A DNA stretch of 5,234 nt. It comes from Verrucomicrobiota bacterium. Its GTDB lineage: Bacteria > Verrucomicrobiota > Verrucomicrobiia > Opitutales > Opitutaceae. Positions 1-5,234 of the stretch are shown piece by piece. A model generated the notes under the pieces. It did not search any database, was not told the DNA's origin, and worked only from the letters and a program-made list of their open reading frames with translations. The stretch's first letter is position 1; each line of letters opens with the position of its first letter. The stretch spans positions 1 to 5,234 of the forward strand of contig JAEXPL010000276.1 in the NCBI GenBank assembly GCA_023446865.1, read 5' to 3'. The position numbers and the translations under genes were made by a program.

Positions 1-2
1 CC

Positions 3-197
3 TCTATCCCTCCTCGTCACCATTGTGATCCCTCTACAAGGCGACCCGGCCGGTCGCATACGGCTGATCTGCCGTTGGTCGAAACGCCCCGGGCCTACAT
101 CGCCGGCGCTGGGCACATTCCCGCGCAAGTCCTTGGTGACGCACGGAAATCGGATCACTGCGCGATAGCTCGAATCTTCACCAATCGTACTACCTGA
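3..197 (+). CDS. C-terminal fragment of a probable endonuclease/exonuclease/phosphatase (EEP) family protein
   Basis: Reading frame 3 is open from the window edge to a TGA at 195-197. It ends in a segment reading ARKSDHCAIARIF, resembling the SDHxPI/V-A motif near the C-terminus of EEP-superfamily metal-dependent hydrolases (DNase I-like fold), where the Asp-His pair is catalytic. The start lies outside the window, so only about 64 residues are visible, and the first 20 or so show no family match I can recognise. Context helps: an EEP gene just upstream of a ClsB-type cardiolipin synthase is the ybhP-clsB arrangement of E. coli, and here the stop is 41 nt before the next start. Frame 1 is also open to 168, but its translation shows no motif. 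The call rests on one short motif plus synteny, so it is tentative. Confidence 0.42.
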   Translation, partial: SIPPRHHCDPSTRRPGRSHTADLPLVETPRAYIAGAGHIPAQVLGDARKSDHCAIARIFTNRTT

Positions 198-238
198 AGT
201 GTTGCCCGCCGCCTTCGCCCAACCGATGCTGCCTGCGG

Positions 239-1357
239 ATGCAGAACGGCCCCCAAGCGCGATGGCTCCCAAATGGCGCGATGGCGTTTCAGCAAATGCT
301 CGCGGCGATAAACTCCGCAACCCAGTCCGTTCGCCTCGAAACCTACATCTTTGCCCAAGGAACCCCCGGCGACTCCTTCCGCAACACCCTTGCCGCCGCC
401 GCCGCCAGAGGACTCCTCGTTCAAGTCCTCGTCGATGGCTTTGGTTCCCGGGCCCTCCCGGAGGGCTATTGGAATCCAGTACGCGCGGCGGGAGGCGATG
501 TGCGAGTCTTCAATCCGCTCTCGCTTCGGCGATTGGCCATCCGCGACCACCGGAAACTCCTGCTCCTGGACGATAACGTCGCCTTCGTCGGCGGTTTCAA
601 TATCGCGTCCGAGTACGACGGTGACGGAGTAGCACACGGTTGGTGCGATTTCGGACTCGAGTTGCGTGGCGCGGCGGCGATGGGGTTAGGCGCATCTTTT
701 GATGTGTTGTTTCGCCACCACCAGTTTCGGCATCCTAAACTTGGACGCTGGCGGCGCACGCCGTTGCGGTTGGCATTGCTTGCGCACGCACCGGAACTCG
801 TGCTCGCCACCGGCCCCGGATTGGGGCGCAACGTCTTTCATCGTCGTTTGCTCCACGATCTTGGCCGAGCACAAGACGTCGAAATTGTCTCCGCCTATTT
901 TGTGCCTGGCTATCGGTTACGCCGCGCGTTGCGGATGGTGGTGAAGCGCGGTGGGACGGTTCGCCTCCTGCTCGCTGGACGCACCGATGTTCCCCTGGCG
1001 CAGAGAGCGGCGCGAGCGTTCTATGGCGGCCTGTTGCGTGCCGGCGTGCAGATCGACGAATACCAGCCGCAGGTGCTCCACGCCAAGCTGGCGATCGTGG
1101 ACGATGCGGTGTTCGTCGGTTCGTCGAATCTCGACGCGCGGTCTCTAGGAATCAACTACGAGGTGATGGTGCGCATCGAGAACTCCTCTCTCGCCGCCGA
1201 AGGCCGCGCGCTGATCGTTGCTGCGTGTCAGCATGCAACCCCAGTGCGCCGCCGCTCGCGCTCGTTGTTGCAGCGCCTGCGCGAGTCGTGGGCGCGTTTC
1301 CTTCTCACCCGCGTCGACCCCTGGCTCGCCCGCCGGCAACTGCGACGGCTAGTGTGA
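239..1357 (+). CDS. clsB: ClsB-like cardiolipin synthase / phospholipase D superfamily protein
   Basis: This 372-residue protein carries both HKD motifs of the phospholipase D superfamily. The first is H104-x-K106-x4-D111, followed by VGGFN at 117-121. The second is H281-x-K283-x4-D288, followed by GSSNLDARS at 294-302. Two HKD halves form one active site through a phospho-histidine intermediate. Bacterial cardiolipin synthases use it to join phosphatidyl groups into cardiolipin at the inner membrane. There are no N-terminal transmembrane helices, and the length is close to ClsB (about 410 residues) rather than membrane-anchored ClsA. The WLPNG...LETYIF block at 9-38 matches the usual N-terminal start of the family, which supports ATG 239. 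The frame is open back to 140, but the upstream codons look non-coding, and no clear Shine-Dalgarno is visible. The C-terminus is Arg-rich (337-371). Substrate specificity within the superfamily is inferred. Confidence 0.88.
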   Translation: MQNGPQARWLPNGAMAFQQMLAAINSATQSVRLETYIFAQGTPGDSFRNTLAAAAARGLLVQVLVDGFGSRALPEGYWNPVRAAGGDVRVFNPLSLRRLAIRDHRKLLLLDDNVAFVGGFNIASEYDGDGVAHGWCDFGLELRGAAAMGLGASFDVLFRHHQFRHPKLGRWRRTPLRLALLAHAPELVLATGPGLGRNVFHRRLLHDLGRAQDVEIVSAYFVPGYRLRRALRMVVKRGGTVRLLLAGRTDVPLAQRAARAFYGGLLRAGVQIDEYQPQVLHAKLAIVDDAVFVGSSNLDARSLGINYEVMVRIENSSLAAEGRALIVAACQHATPVRRRSRSLLQRLRESWARFLLTRVDPWLARRQLRRLV

Positions 1358-1436
1358 GGAGTGCTGAGATGGCAAGGATTCCCGGTAGAGGATCCCGATG
1401 CAAGACGCAGGGAACCATTCTCTTCCGTGTGATCTA

Positions 1437-2315
1437 GTGTAGTGTCCCAGAAATAAGTGGTCATTTGAACGCGGTCCGGTGTTTGGCCGGCTGAACCGGG
1501 ACCTTCGCGTGGGAAGTGCGTCGCTTGCGAGCTCGTCCGGGCGCTGGCCGTCCGGCTGGGAGTTGCTCAAACCGCTCTCGGCACCGAGCCACCTTCTTGA
1601 GGATGCGATCAAGGCTGGCGGTCCAGGTGAAGGGTTTGGGGTTGGCATTCCATGCGGCGAGGAACGCATCGATGGCTTCCTGGAGGTCGCGCACGCTATG
1701 GAATGATCCGCGCCGCACTGCTTTTTGTGTCAGCTCGGCGAACCAGCGTTCGATCAGATTGAGCCAGCTTGAACTGGTGGGAATGAAGTGCAGGACGAAC
1801 CGAGGGTGTCCTGCCAGCCAGCGTTTCACCCGTGGGGGTTTGTGGGTGGCGTAGTTGTCGATGATCAGATGCAGGGCGAGCTCACCGGGGAATTGGGCGT
1901 CCAAATGCTGGAGGAACTTCAAAAACTCCTGATGCCGGTGCCGGGGGTAGTATTGGCCGAGTACGCGTCCTTCGACGACTTGCAGCGCGGCAAAAAGAGT
2001 GGTCGTCCCATGCCGGCAGTAGTCATGGGTGAAAGTGCCACAGCGTCCGGGTTTGAGCGGCAGACCGGGCTGTGTGCGCTCCAGCGCGTGGATCTGACTC
2101 TTCTCATCGACGCACAGCACCACGGCGTTTTGCGGTGGTGTCAGATAGACGCCGACCACGTCGGTGAGCTTCTCCAGAAACCGTGGGTCGCGTGAAAGTT
2201 TGAAGCTCCTGGTCAGATGCGGCTTGATCTGATGATCCTGCCAGACCCGGTGAATCGTGCTTTTGCTGACGCCGTGAGCCTGCGCCAAGGAGCGCGTGCT
2301 CCAATGTGTCGCCCC
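1437..2315 (-). mobile_element. 5'-truncated IS630-family insertion sequence
   Basis: This remnant is defined by the IS630-type transposase it carries on the minus strand. Its 3' end probably lies just after one of two TA dinucleotides (1435-1436 or 1440-1441), since IS630 elements insert at TA. The sequence from there, GTGTCCCAGAAATAAGTGG at 1442-1460, would be the terminal inverted repeat. No reverse-complement partner (CCACTTATTTCTGGGACAC) occurs right of 2300, so the other end is missing. Recognisable IS coding sequence stops at about 2315, against the start of a TniB/TnsC-like gene. The element lies 80 bp after the clsB-like stop. The exact boundaries are inferred. Confidence 0.8.
1461..2315 (-). 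pseudogene. IS630-family DDE transposase, N-terminus missing
   Basis: The minus-strand frame encodes the C-terminal part of an IS630-family transposase, which cuts and joins DNA at TA targets. Numbering from the TTG codon at 2288, the catalytic acidic residues are D61 (VDEKSQ), D144 (IIDNYATH) and E180 (SWLNLIERWF), with 35 residues between the last two, as expected for DDE enzymes of this family. Upstream of that TTG the frame continues through GATHWSTRS, the typical family sequence before the AQAHGVSKSTIHRVWQDH helix-turn-helix. Homology then ends at about 2315, and the frame reaches a stop at 2355-2357. The usual N-terminal DNA-binding segment of roughly 60-70 residues is therefore absent, and no natural start codon remains. 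The TTG at 2288 is an internal Leu codon, not a true start. The C-terminal tail (245-275) is basic. It is probably inactive because terminal-repeat recognition needs the lost domain. Confidence 0.88.
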
Positions 2316-3166
2316 TCCGATATGTATTGATGCTCTACGAGCCGGCGGTGCTCCTCATTGTGGGCCCAACCGGGGTAGGAAAAACAACCGTGATCGCCTA
2401 TCTGCGCCGTATGCTGGCGCAGCGGCTCGAAGCCGTGATGAGCAAAAATCCCTCGCTTCTTGCGACTGTGCTCGCGGAGGCGACCTATCTCCCAGGGCGC
2501 GGATTCGACTGGAAGTCCTTGTTCGAGGATCTTCTGCACGACGGAGGCGAAGTCCTGGTCGATCGCAAAATCGACAAGGCCTGGATTGCGGGCAGTGGTT
2601 CGTTGCAGGCCCTTTCTCGCGCGGCAAACAACATGTTGCTCCATCATCAGCCGGCGCTGGCTGTGATCGACGAGGGAGGGGGACTGGTGGAGGCGGGCAC
2701 GATCGATGTCCTGAAGCACAATATCGGGTACCTGAAATCCCTCGGCAATCGGTCGCGTACCCACATTGCAATCTTTGGCGACTACAGTCTGGCGCGGTTG
2801 GCCGAGTTCTCGGGCCAACTTAACCGGCGGTGCCACACGGTCCATTTTCCGCCGTACGGCGTGGAGCAGCTCTCTATTTTCGAGCAGATCGTCGCCAGCT
2901 TCGAGCGGCGGTATGTTACGAAAGGGGTTCCGGCGTCCCTTTGCGGCTCGACCCCGCTACTTTTCGAAGGGAGTTGTGGTTGTGTGGGCCTGCTCCACCG
3001 CTGGGTGGAGGTTACTGAAATCGAGGCTGCCGCGGCCAAGCGTCCACTCGATGCGGAGATGCTGATGCGGACAGCACCGCCGCAAGGGGCGGTTGACCGC
3101 TGGAAGACCGAAATCGCACAGGGGCAAGCTGCGATGGCGCGGTATTTCGGAGGGGAAAAGCTGTGA
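2306..3166 (+). CDS. TniB/TnsC-like AAA+ ATPase of a Tn7-like transposon, N-terminally truncated
   Basis: This is a P-loop ATPase of the TniB/TnsC type, the regulator that links a target-selecting TniQ/TnsD protein to the transposase. Numbering from GTG 2306, Walker A is GPTGVGKT at 20-27, Walker B is ALAVIDE at 117-123, and a sensor-1-like strand HIAIFGD lies at 153-159. The gene overlaps the downstream tniQ by 4 bp, supporting the family call. TniB/TnsC proteins normally have several tens of residues before Walker A. Here there are 19 from GTG 2306 or 11 from ATG 2330, and neither start has a Shine-Dalgarno. GTG 2306 lies inside the IS630 remnant, so the original 5' end was probably lost at that junction. 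The frame is open back to 2270 with no other start. The rest looks undamaged, so a protein could still be made, but normal function is doubtful. The exact start is uncertain. Confidence 0.78.
   Translation: MSPLRYVLMLYEPAVLLIVGPTGVGKTTVIAYLRRMLAQRLEAVMSKNPSLLATVLAEATYLPGRGFDWKSLFEDLLHDGGEVLVDRKIDKAWIAGSGSLQALSRAANNMLLHHQPALAVIDEGGGLVEAGTIDVLKHNIGYLKSLGNRSRTHIAIFGDYSLARLAEFSGQLNRRCHTVHFPPYGVEQLSIFEQIVASFERRYVTKGVPASLCGSTPLLFEGSCGCVGLLHRWVEVTEIEAAAAKRPLDAEMLMRTAPPQGAVDRWKTEIAQGQAAMARYFGGEKL
3149..3155 (+). promoter_or_regulatory. Ribosome binding site for the tniQ-like gene
   Basis: GGAGGGG lies 7 nt before GTG 3163, at good Shine-Dalgarno spacing. It sits inside the last codons of the ATPase gene. 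Together with the GTGA overlap of stop and start (3163-3166), this fixes the GTG as the tniQ start and implies translational coupling of the two proteins. Confidence 0.75.
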
Positions 3167-4656
3167 CTCATTCAGCACTCACTGAAGGGACAAAGGCGTC
3201 GCCCGTGTCAGAGTATTTCGCGCCGGATGGAACCTTTCCCGACGTCGACCTTGAACCGGTTGCCATTCCGGAACGCAGTACTCTGGTCAGCTTGCCTCCG
3301 CTAGGCGGGGACTTTGGACGGGAATCCTTGTGGAGTTATCTCCATCGCGTGGCCGACGCGCATACGGTCCGGCTACTCGACTTGGTCAAGGAATTGGTGC
3401 TACAACGTATCCCAGGTCGAGAAAAGACACGGAAATGCGGGGGATTTGATCTGCGTATGGTCGTGTTGCCTTTGCTTGGTCCCGCGATCGCGAAGGCTGT
3501 AGAGGCACTGACGTTTCAACCAAGCCTTGTTCGGCACACACTTGGGCCCATTGCGTCGCTCCATGGTCTTGTGATCGCAGCAAAGGACAATCGGAGCTGG
3601 TGCCCCGATTGTTTGGCCCAGGACGAGATCCCGTTTGAGCGGCTCGCCTGGGCGATCAAGGGGCTCGACGTTTGCGTTGAGCACAAGACGCGACTTGTCG
3701 ATCGGTGTCCGGTCTGTGGTGCGGTTCAGAGCTACCAGAATGCGACCCGTGATTTGCGCACTTGCTGGTCGTGCGGAGCGAGCCGCACTGCAGCTCAGAT
3801 GCCCGTTCGGCCTGATGCGATTTCGGAGTTCGAACTTTGGTCGGCTGAACAGATCAGTCGCCTGTTTGCGGTCGTTGCGGACGTCGCCCTTGAGCGGGCA
3901 AGCCCCAAGCTTTGGCCCCGGAACGTGCAAACGATTGCAGCCATTCCCGAGATCGGAGGGATCACGTGCCTTGGTAAGATTCTGAAAGCTAGTCGCACGT
4001 CTGCCTGGTCGTGGGCTAACGATGGGATCGGGGCGACACTGCCCTATGCACTTCGACTAGCATGGGTAGCAGGGGTCGATCTACACCGGCTCTTCACCAC
4101 TGAATTCGTGGCCGAAGATCTTCATTTTCGGCCTTTGCCTGAAGCGGGCGCGAGTCCTCAACGCCGGCACCGTCGGCCTGCCGTGCCCGCAGACACACCC
4201 GAGTTGTACCTCGCAACGTTACGTTGTGCAGGAACCATCCCATTCGGTGTGCCAACTGTTGCGCAGCTTGAACGGGAATCTGGGGTTCACTGTAAGCACC
4301 CGGTTTTTCGCGAAGCGGCGTTTCTGAGGCTGATCCGTTCTGCCCGGGAACGCGCGGCGAAGTTCCAGCGCAAGGAGCGCGTTTGGCGAGATGTCTGTGA
4401 CATCCACCAAGCCGCTCTTGCGGTCGTGGCCGAAAGCAAACGCCCCACGGCGAGAAATGTCGGTAGCCGGATGCGCACACCGGCGACGTTGGTTGGCCTT
4501 CGGGCACGGCGATACTTGGCTTGGTTCAGGCGACGGTGGAAAGCGCAGGAGCCCGGTGCGCTCCTCCCCAAGAAAGTCCCGATGGATGTGCGGGCGTTCT
4601 GGGCGATGCAGGAGCGTCAACGGTCCTGTGAAAACAAAAACGAGGCGGCCAAATAG
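3163..4656 (+). CDS. tniQ: TniQ/TnsD-family transposon target-site selector
   Basis: The 497-residue protein has a TniQ domain at about 40-205. It opens with LPPLGGDFGRESLWSYLHRVAD (43-64), the usual TniQ entry. Two zinc-binding motifs follow: C147-x2-C150 with C171-x2-H174, and C182-x2-C185 with C201-x2-C204. TniQ/TnsD proteins bind target DNA in a sequence-specific way and recruit TnsC, which activates the transposase. At this length it resembles TnsD (about 500 residues), not the short TniQ proteins of type V-K CRISPR-associated transposons. Candidate helix-turn-helix segments are at about 267-288, 363-390 and 427-450, and the C-terminal third is Arg-rich, consistent with DNA binding. It starts at GTG 3163, overlapping the ATPase stop by 4 bp, with a strong ribosome binding site. 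The TAG stop lies inside a terminator hairpin. No frameshift or missing zinc ligand is seen, so the gene looks intact although its transposase partner is absent. The specific target is not shown by the protein itself. Confidence 0.9.
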   Translation: MTHSALTEGTKASPVSEYFAPDGTFPDVDLEPVAIPERSTLVSLPPLGGDFGRESLWSYLHRVADAHTVRLLDLVKELVLQRIPGREKTRKCGGFDLRMVVLPLLGPAIAKAVEALTFQPSLVRHTLGPIASLHGLVIAAKDNRSWCPDCLAQDEIPFERLAWAIKGLDVCVEHKTRLVDRCPVCGAVQSYQNATRDLRTCWSCGASRTAAQMPVRPDAISEFELWSAEQISRLFAVVADVALERASPKLWPRNVQTIAAIPEIGGITCLGKILKASRTSAWSWANDGIGATLPYALRLAWVAGVDLHRLFTTEFVAEDLHFRPLPEAGASPQRRHRRPAVPADTPELYLATLRCAGTIPFGVPTVAQLERESGVHCKHPVFREAAFLRLIRSARERAAKFQRKERVWRDVCDIHQAALAVVAESKRPTARNVGSRMRTPATLVGLRARRYLAWFRRRWKAQEPGALLPKKVPMDVRAFWAMQERQRSCENKNEAAK

Positions 4657-4669
4657 GCCGCCTCGTTTT
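4637..4669. terminator. Bidirectional Rho-independent terminator overlapping the tniQ stop codon
   Basis: A perfect 14-bp inverted repeat, AAAACGAGGCGGCC (4637-4650) and GGCCGCCTCGTTTT (4656-4669), encloses the loop AAATA. Read on the plus strand it ends in TTTT and would stop tniQ transcription. Read on the minus strand the stem is followed by TTTTTGTTTT, so it should also stop transcripts arriving from ssrA and tRNA-Ala. The tniQ TAG (4654-4656) and the last codons lie within the hairpin. Confidence 0.92.
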
Positions 4670-4705
4670 GCTTTCGGCGCTGGCGCCGACCGCCGGCCCG
4701 CTTTC

Positions 4706-4724
4706 TTGCCCTAATTCCTTGGCA
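4706..4724 (+). repeat. Imperfect direct repeat, copy 1
   Basis: TTGCCCTAATTCCTTGGCA matches the copy at 4782-4801 except for one missing C and two substitutions. The start-to-start distance is 76 bp. This could be a transposase (TnsB-type) binding site at the transposon end; that role is inferred. Confidence 0.6.
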
Positions 4725-4781
4725 TTACCTTCTGCCTCCTTCCGGCGGAGCCGGGTGGAAGATTAAAGTTAGCTTCGGAAT

Positions 4782-4801
4782 TTGCCCCTAATTCGTTAGC
4801 A
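4782..4801 (+). repeat. Imperfect direct repeat, copy 2
   Basis: TTGCCCCTAATTCGTTAGCA is the second copy of the 4706-4724 repeat. Its right part also forms the left arm of the hairpin at 4787-4819. The GTTAGC core recurs at 4768-4773. Confidence 0.6.
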
Positions 4802-4819
4802 GAGTGCTAACGAATTGGG
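4787..4819. repeat. 15-bp inverted repeat (hairpin) upstream of the candidate transposon terminus
   Basis: CCTAATTCGTTAGCA (4787-4801) pairs with TGCTAACGAATTGGG (4805-4819) across the loop GAG, with one G-T wobble and no mismatch. No T-run follows on either strand, so it is not a standard terminator. It lies 36 bp past the 3' end of tRNA-Ala on the minus strand. It may be paired transposase sites at an element end, or an RNA hairpin limiting 3' trimming of the tRNA transcript. Confidence 0.75.
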
Positions 4820-4855
4820 TGTAAGGACAATCGCGGAACCGGCGTTTTGGACGAT

Positions 4856-4931
4856 TGGTGGAGCCAGCCGGGTTCGAACCGGCGACCCCCTGCTTGCAAA
4901 GCAGGTGCTCTTCCAACTGAGCTATGACCCC
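4856..4931 (-). tRNA. tRNA-Ala(UGC)
   Basis: This is a complete 76-nt cloverleaf on the minus strand. The acceptor stem is GGGGTCA/TGGCTCC, with discriminator A and encoded CCA (4856-4858). The D stem is GCTC/GAGC. The anticodon stem CCTGC/GCAGG holds the loop TTTGCAA, with anticodon TGC at 4896-4898. The T arm is GCCGG-TTCGAAC-CCGGC. The acceptor stem shows G3-U70, the alanyl-tRNA synthetase identity pair. The gene starts 11 nt after the 3' end of ssrA on the same strand, so the two are probably transcribed together and separated by RNase P. Confidence 0.98.
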
Positions 4932-4942
4932 AAAATGGAAAT

Positions 4943-5234
4943 TGGTGGAGGTGGCGGGATTTGAACCCGCGTCCCCCTGACCTTCGCACGACGCCTCTAC
5001 ACGTTTAGCCCGAGTTTAATCTCGCCGTCGCGACGCTCCCGGACGGGCAAAACGACGGCCAGCCGCTGGTGCGAAGTACGCCACGAGGGCCATTGACGCC
5101 CCCTCGTGCTATGCCTGCTGTCGTCGCATCATCCGGCTAGCAGGTGTCGCCGGTGACGCGTGGTTGCTTTAATTAAGCAGCCAGGGGCATTTCTTCGTAG
5201 GTGCCACTTAGTTTTTTGGCGGTGGATTAACGAG
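4943..5234 (-). ncRNA. ssrA: tmRNA (ssrA), 3' part; 5' end beyond the window
   Basis: Transfer-messenger RNA rescues stalled ribosomes and tags the unfinished protein for proteolysis. The 3' end (4943-5000) has the tRNA-like T arm GCGGG-TTCAAAT-CCCGC, acceptor arm CACCTCC, and ACCA. Upstream is CTAAACGTGTAGAGG, close to the conserved CUAAGCAUGUAG of E. coli tmRNA. Between tag stop and 3' end lie about 230 nt, room for pseudoknots 2-4 of a standard one-piece tmRNA. The window ends 14 nt upstream of the proposed resume codon, so the 5' acceptor strand, D-like loop, pseudoknot 1 and promoter are missing. U70 in the visible 3' arm predicts a G3-U70 alanine identity pair, and base pairing predicts a 5' start like GGGGGTG. 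Confidence 0.96.
5173..5220 (-). other. tmRNA tag-peptide reading frame (inferred AKKLSGTYEEMPLAA)
   Basis: Reading on the minus strand from GCC at 5218-5220 gives AKKLSGTYEEMPLAA, then TAA at 5173-5175, followed by a further in-phase-shifted TAA. The C-terminal LAA is the usual degradation signal read by ClpXP-type proteases. The 15-residue length and the MPLAA ending differ from the common ALAA endings. The resume codon is chosen because tags normally begin with Ala, and the sequence before it (GTTAATCCACC) fits the usual A/U-rich lead-in. The LAA end and stop are secure; the first codon is inferred. Confidence 0.75.

Larger units (their letters stand above)
4670..4829. other. Candidate right end of the Tn7-like element (non-coding, repeat-bearing)
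   Basis: This 160-bp stretch separates the tniQ terminator from the tRNA-Ala gene and contains no plausible gene. It opens with a short GC-rich palindrome (TCGGCG-CTGG-CGCCGA, 4674-4689), then becomes more AT-rich. It holds two imperfect direct repeats (4706-4724, 4782-4801), a shorter GTTAGC match at 4768-4773 and an inverted copy forming a hairpin (4787-4819). Tn7-like ends carry several transposase binding sites and terminate in 5'-TGT. Read inward on the minus strand, a TGT begins at 4829 (TGTCCTTACACCC), 27 bp from the tRNA 3' end. The mixed repeat orientation is atypical, since sites within one Tn7 end usually point the same way. The boundary is inference from position and repeats. Confidence 0.4.

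Noticed and set aside
199..576. Alternative plus-strand frame starting at 199, upstream of the clsB-like start
   Set aside because: It is in a different frame from the HKD-containing protein and its Pro/Arg-rich translation matches nothing recognisable. A frameshifted longer N-terminus is not needed, since the family's N-terminal block begins right after ATG 239.
1788..2195. Plus-strand open frame of 135 codons
   Set aside because: It lies entirely antisense to the IS630 transposase, whose DDE motifs identify the true coding strand. Its translation shows no recognisable motif.
2213..2845. Minus-strand open frame of 210 codons
   Set aside because: It is antisense to the ATPase gene with its Walker A and B motifs and straddles the IS junction. 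It looks like a high-GC shadow frame.
4742..4760. Possible tRNA-Ala 3' fragment (GGAGCC..GGGT..GAA) as an attachment-site duplicate
   Set aside because: The resemblance to 4860-4879 needs gaps and covers only a few short blocks in GC-rich sequence, so chance is a sufficient explanation.
4670..4855. CRISPR mini-array or guide RNA for a CRISPR-associated transposon
   Set aside because: The repeats are only about 20 bp, imperfect, and in mixed orientation without regular spacers. No Cas gene is present, and the TniQ is TnsD-sized, favouring protein-guided targeting.
4807..4989. Minus-strand open frame of 60 codons
   Set aside because: It runs through the tRNA-Ala gene and the 3' end of ssrA; it is an artefact of RNA gene sequence.

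Overview
This is a GC-rich bacterial chromosomal window. The host is not identifiable from sequence alone. A one-piece tmRNA argues against most Alphaproteobacteria, which carry the permuted two-piece form. The left side resembles the E. coli ybhP-clsB arrangement: the tail of a probable endonuclease/exonuclease/phosphatase (EEP) family gene at 3-197, followed by a complete ClsB-like phospholipase D superfamily cardiolipin synthase at 239-1357, both on the plus strand.

About 80 bp after the synthase lies an IS630-family insertion sequence on the minus strand (about 1437-2315). Its DDE catalytic core is intact, but the transposase N-terminus and the upstream inverted repeat are missing. The break falls directly against a TniB/TnsC-like AAA+ ATPase gene (about 2306/2330-3166). 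That gene is also missing its usual N-terminal segment: the Walker A motif begins about a dozen residues after the best ATG. Both partners being cut at one junction suggests an IS-associated deletion that removed the IS 5' end, the start of tnsC, and whatever lay upstream. In a Tn7/Tn5053-type operon that would be the DDE transposase tnsB/tniA, with or without tnsA; neither is in the window.

The ATPase overlaps by 4 bp a large TniQ/TnsD-type target selector (3163-4656) with two recognisable zinc-binding motifs and candidate helix-turn-helix segments. Its stop codon lies inside a perfect bidirectional Rho-independent terminator (4637-4669). The next 160 bp are non-coding and hold diverged copies of a TTGCCC(C)TAATTC.TT.GCA repeat, a 15-bp near-perfect hairpin and a candidate TGT/ACA transposon terminus at about 4827-4829.

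On the minus strand, 27 bp beyond that candidate terminus, lie a complete tRNA-Ala(UGC) (4856-4931) and, 11 nt further, the 3' part of ssrA (tmRNA, 4943 to beyond 5234). The inferred proteolysis tag is AKKLSGTYEEMPLAA. The most economical reading is the decayed end of a Tn7-like transposon whose TnsD/TniQ protein directed insertion just downstream of the tRNA-Ala/ssrA pair. The target-site part of that reading is inference.
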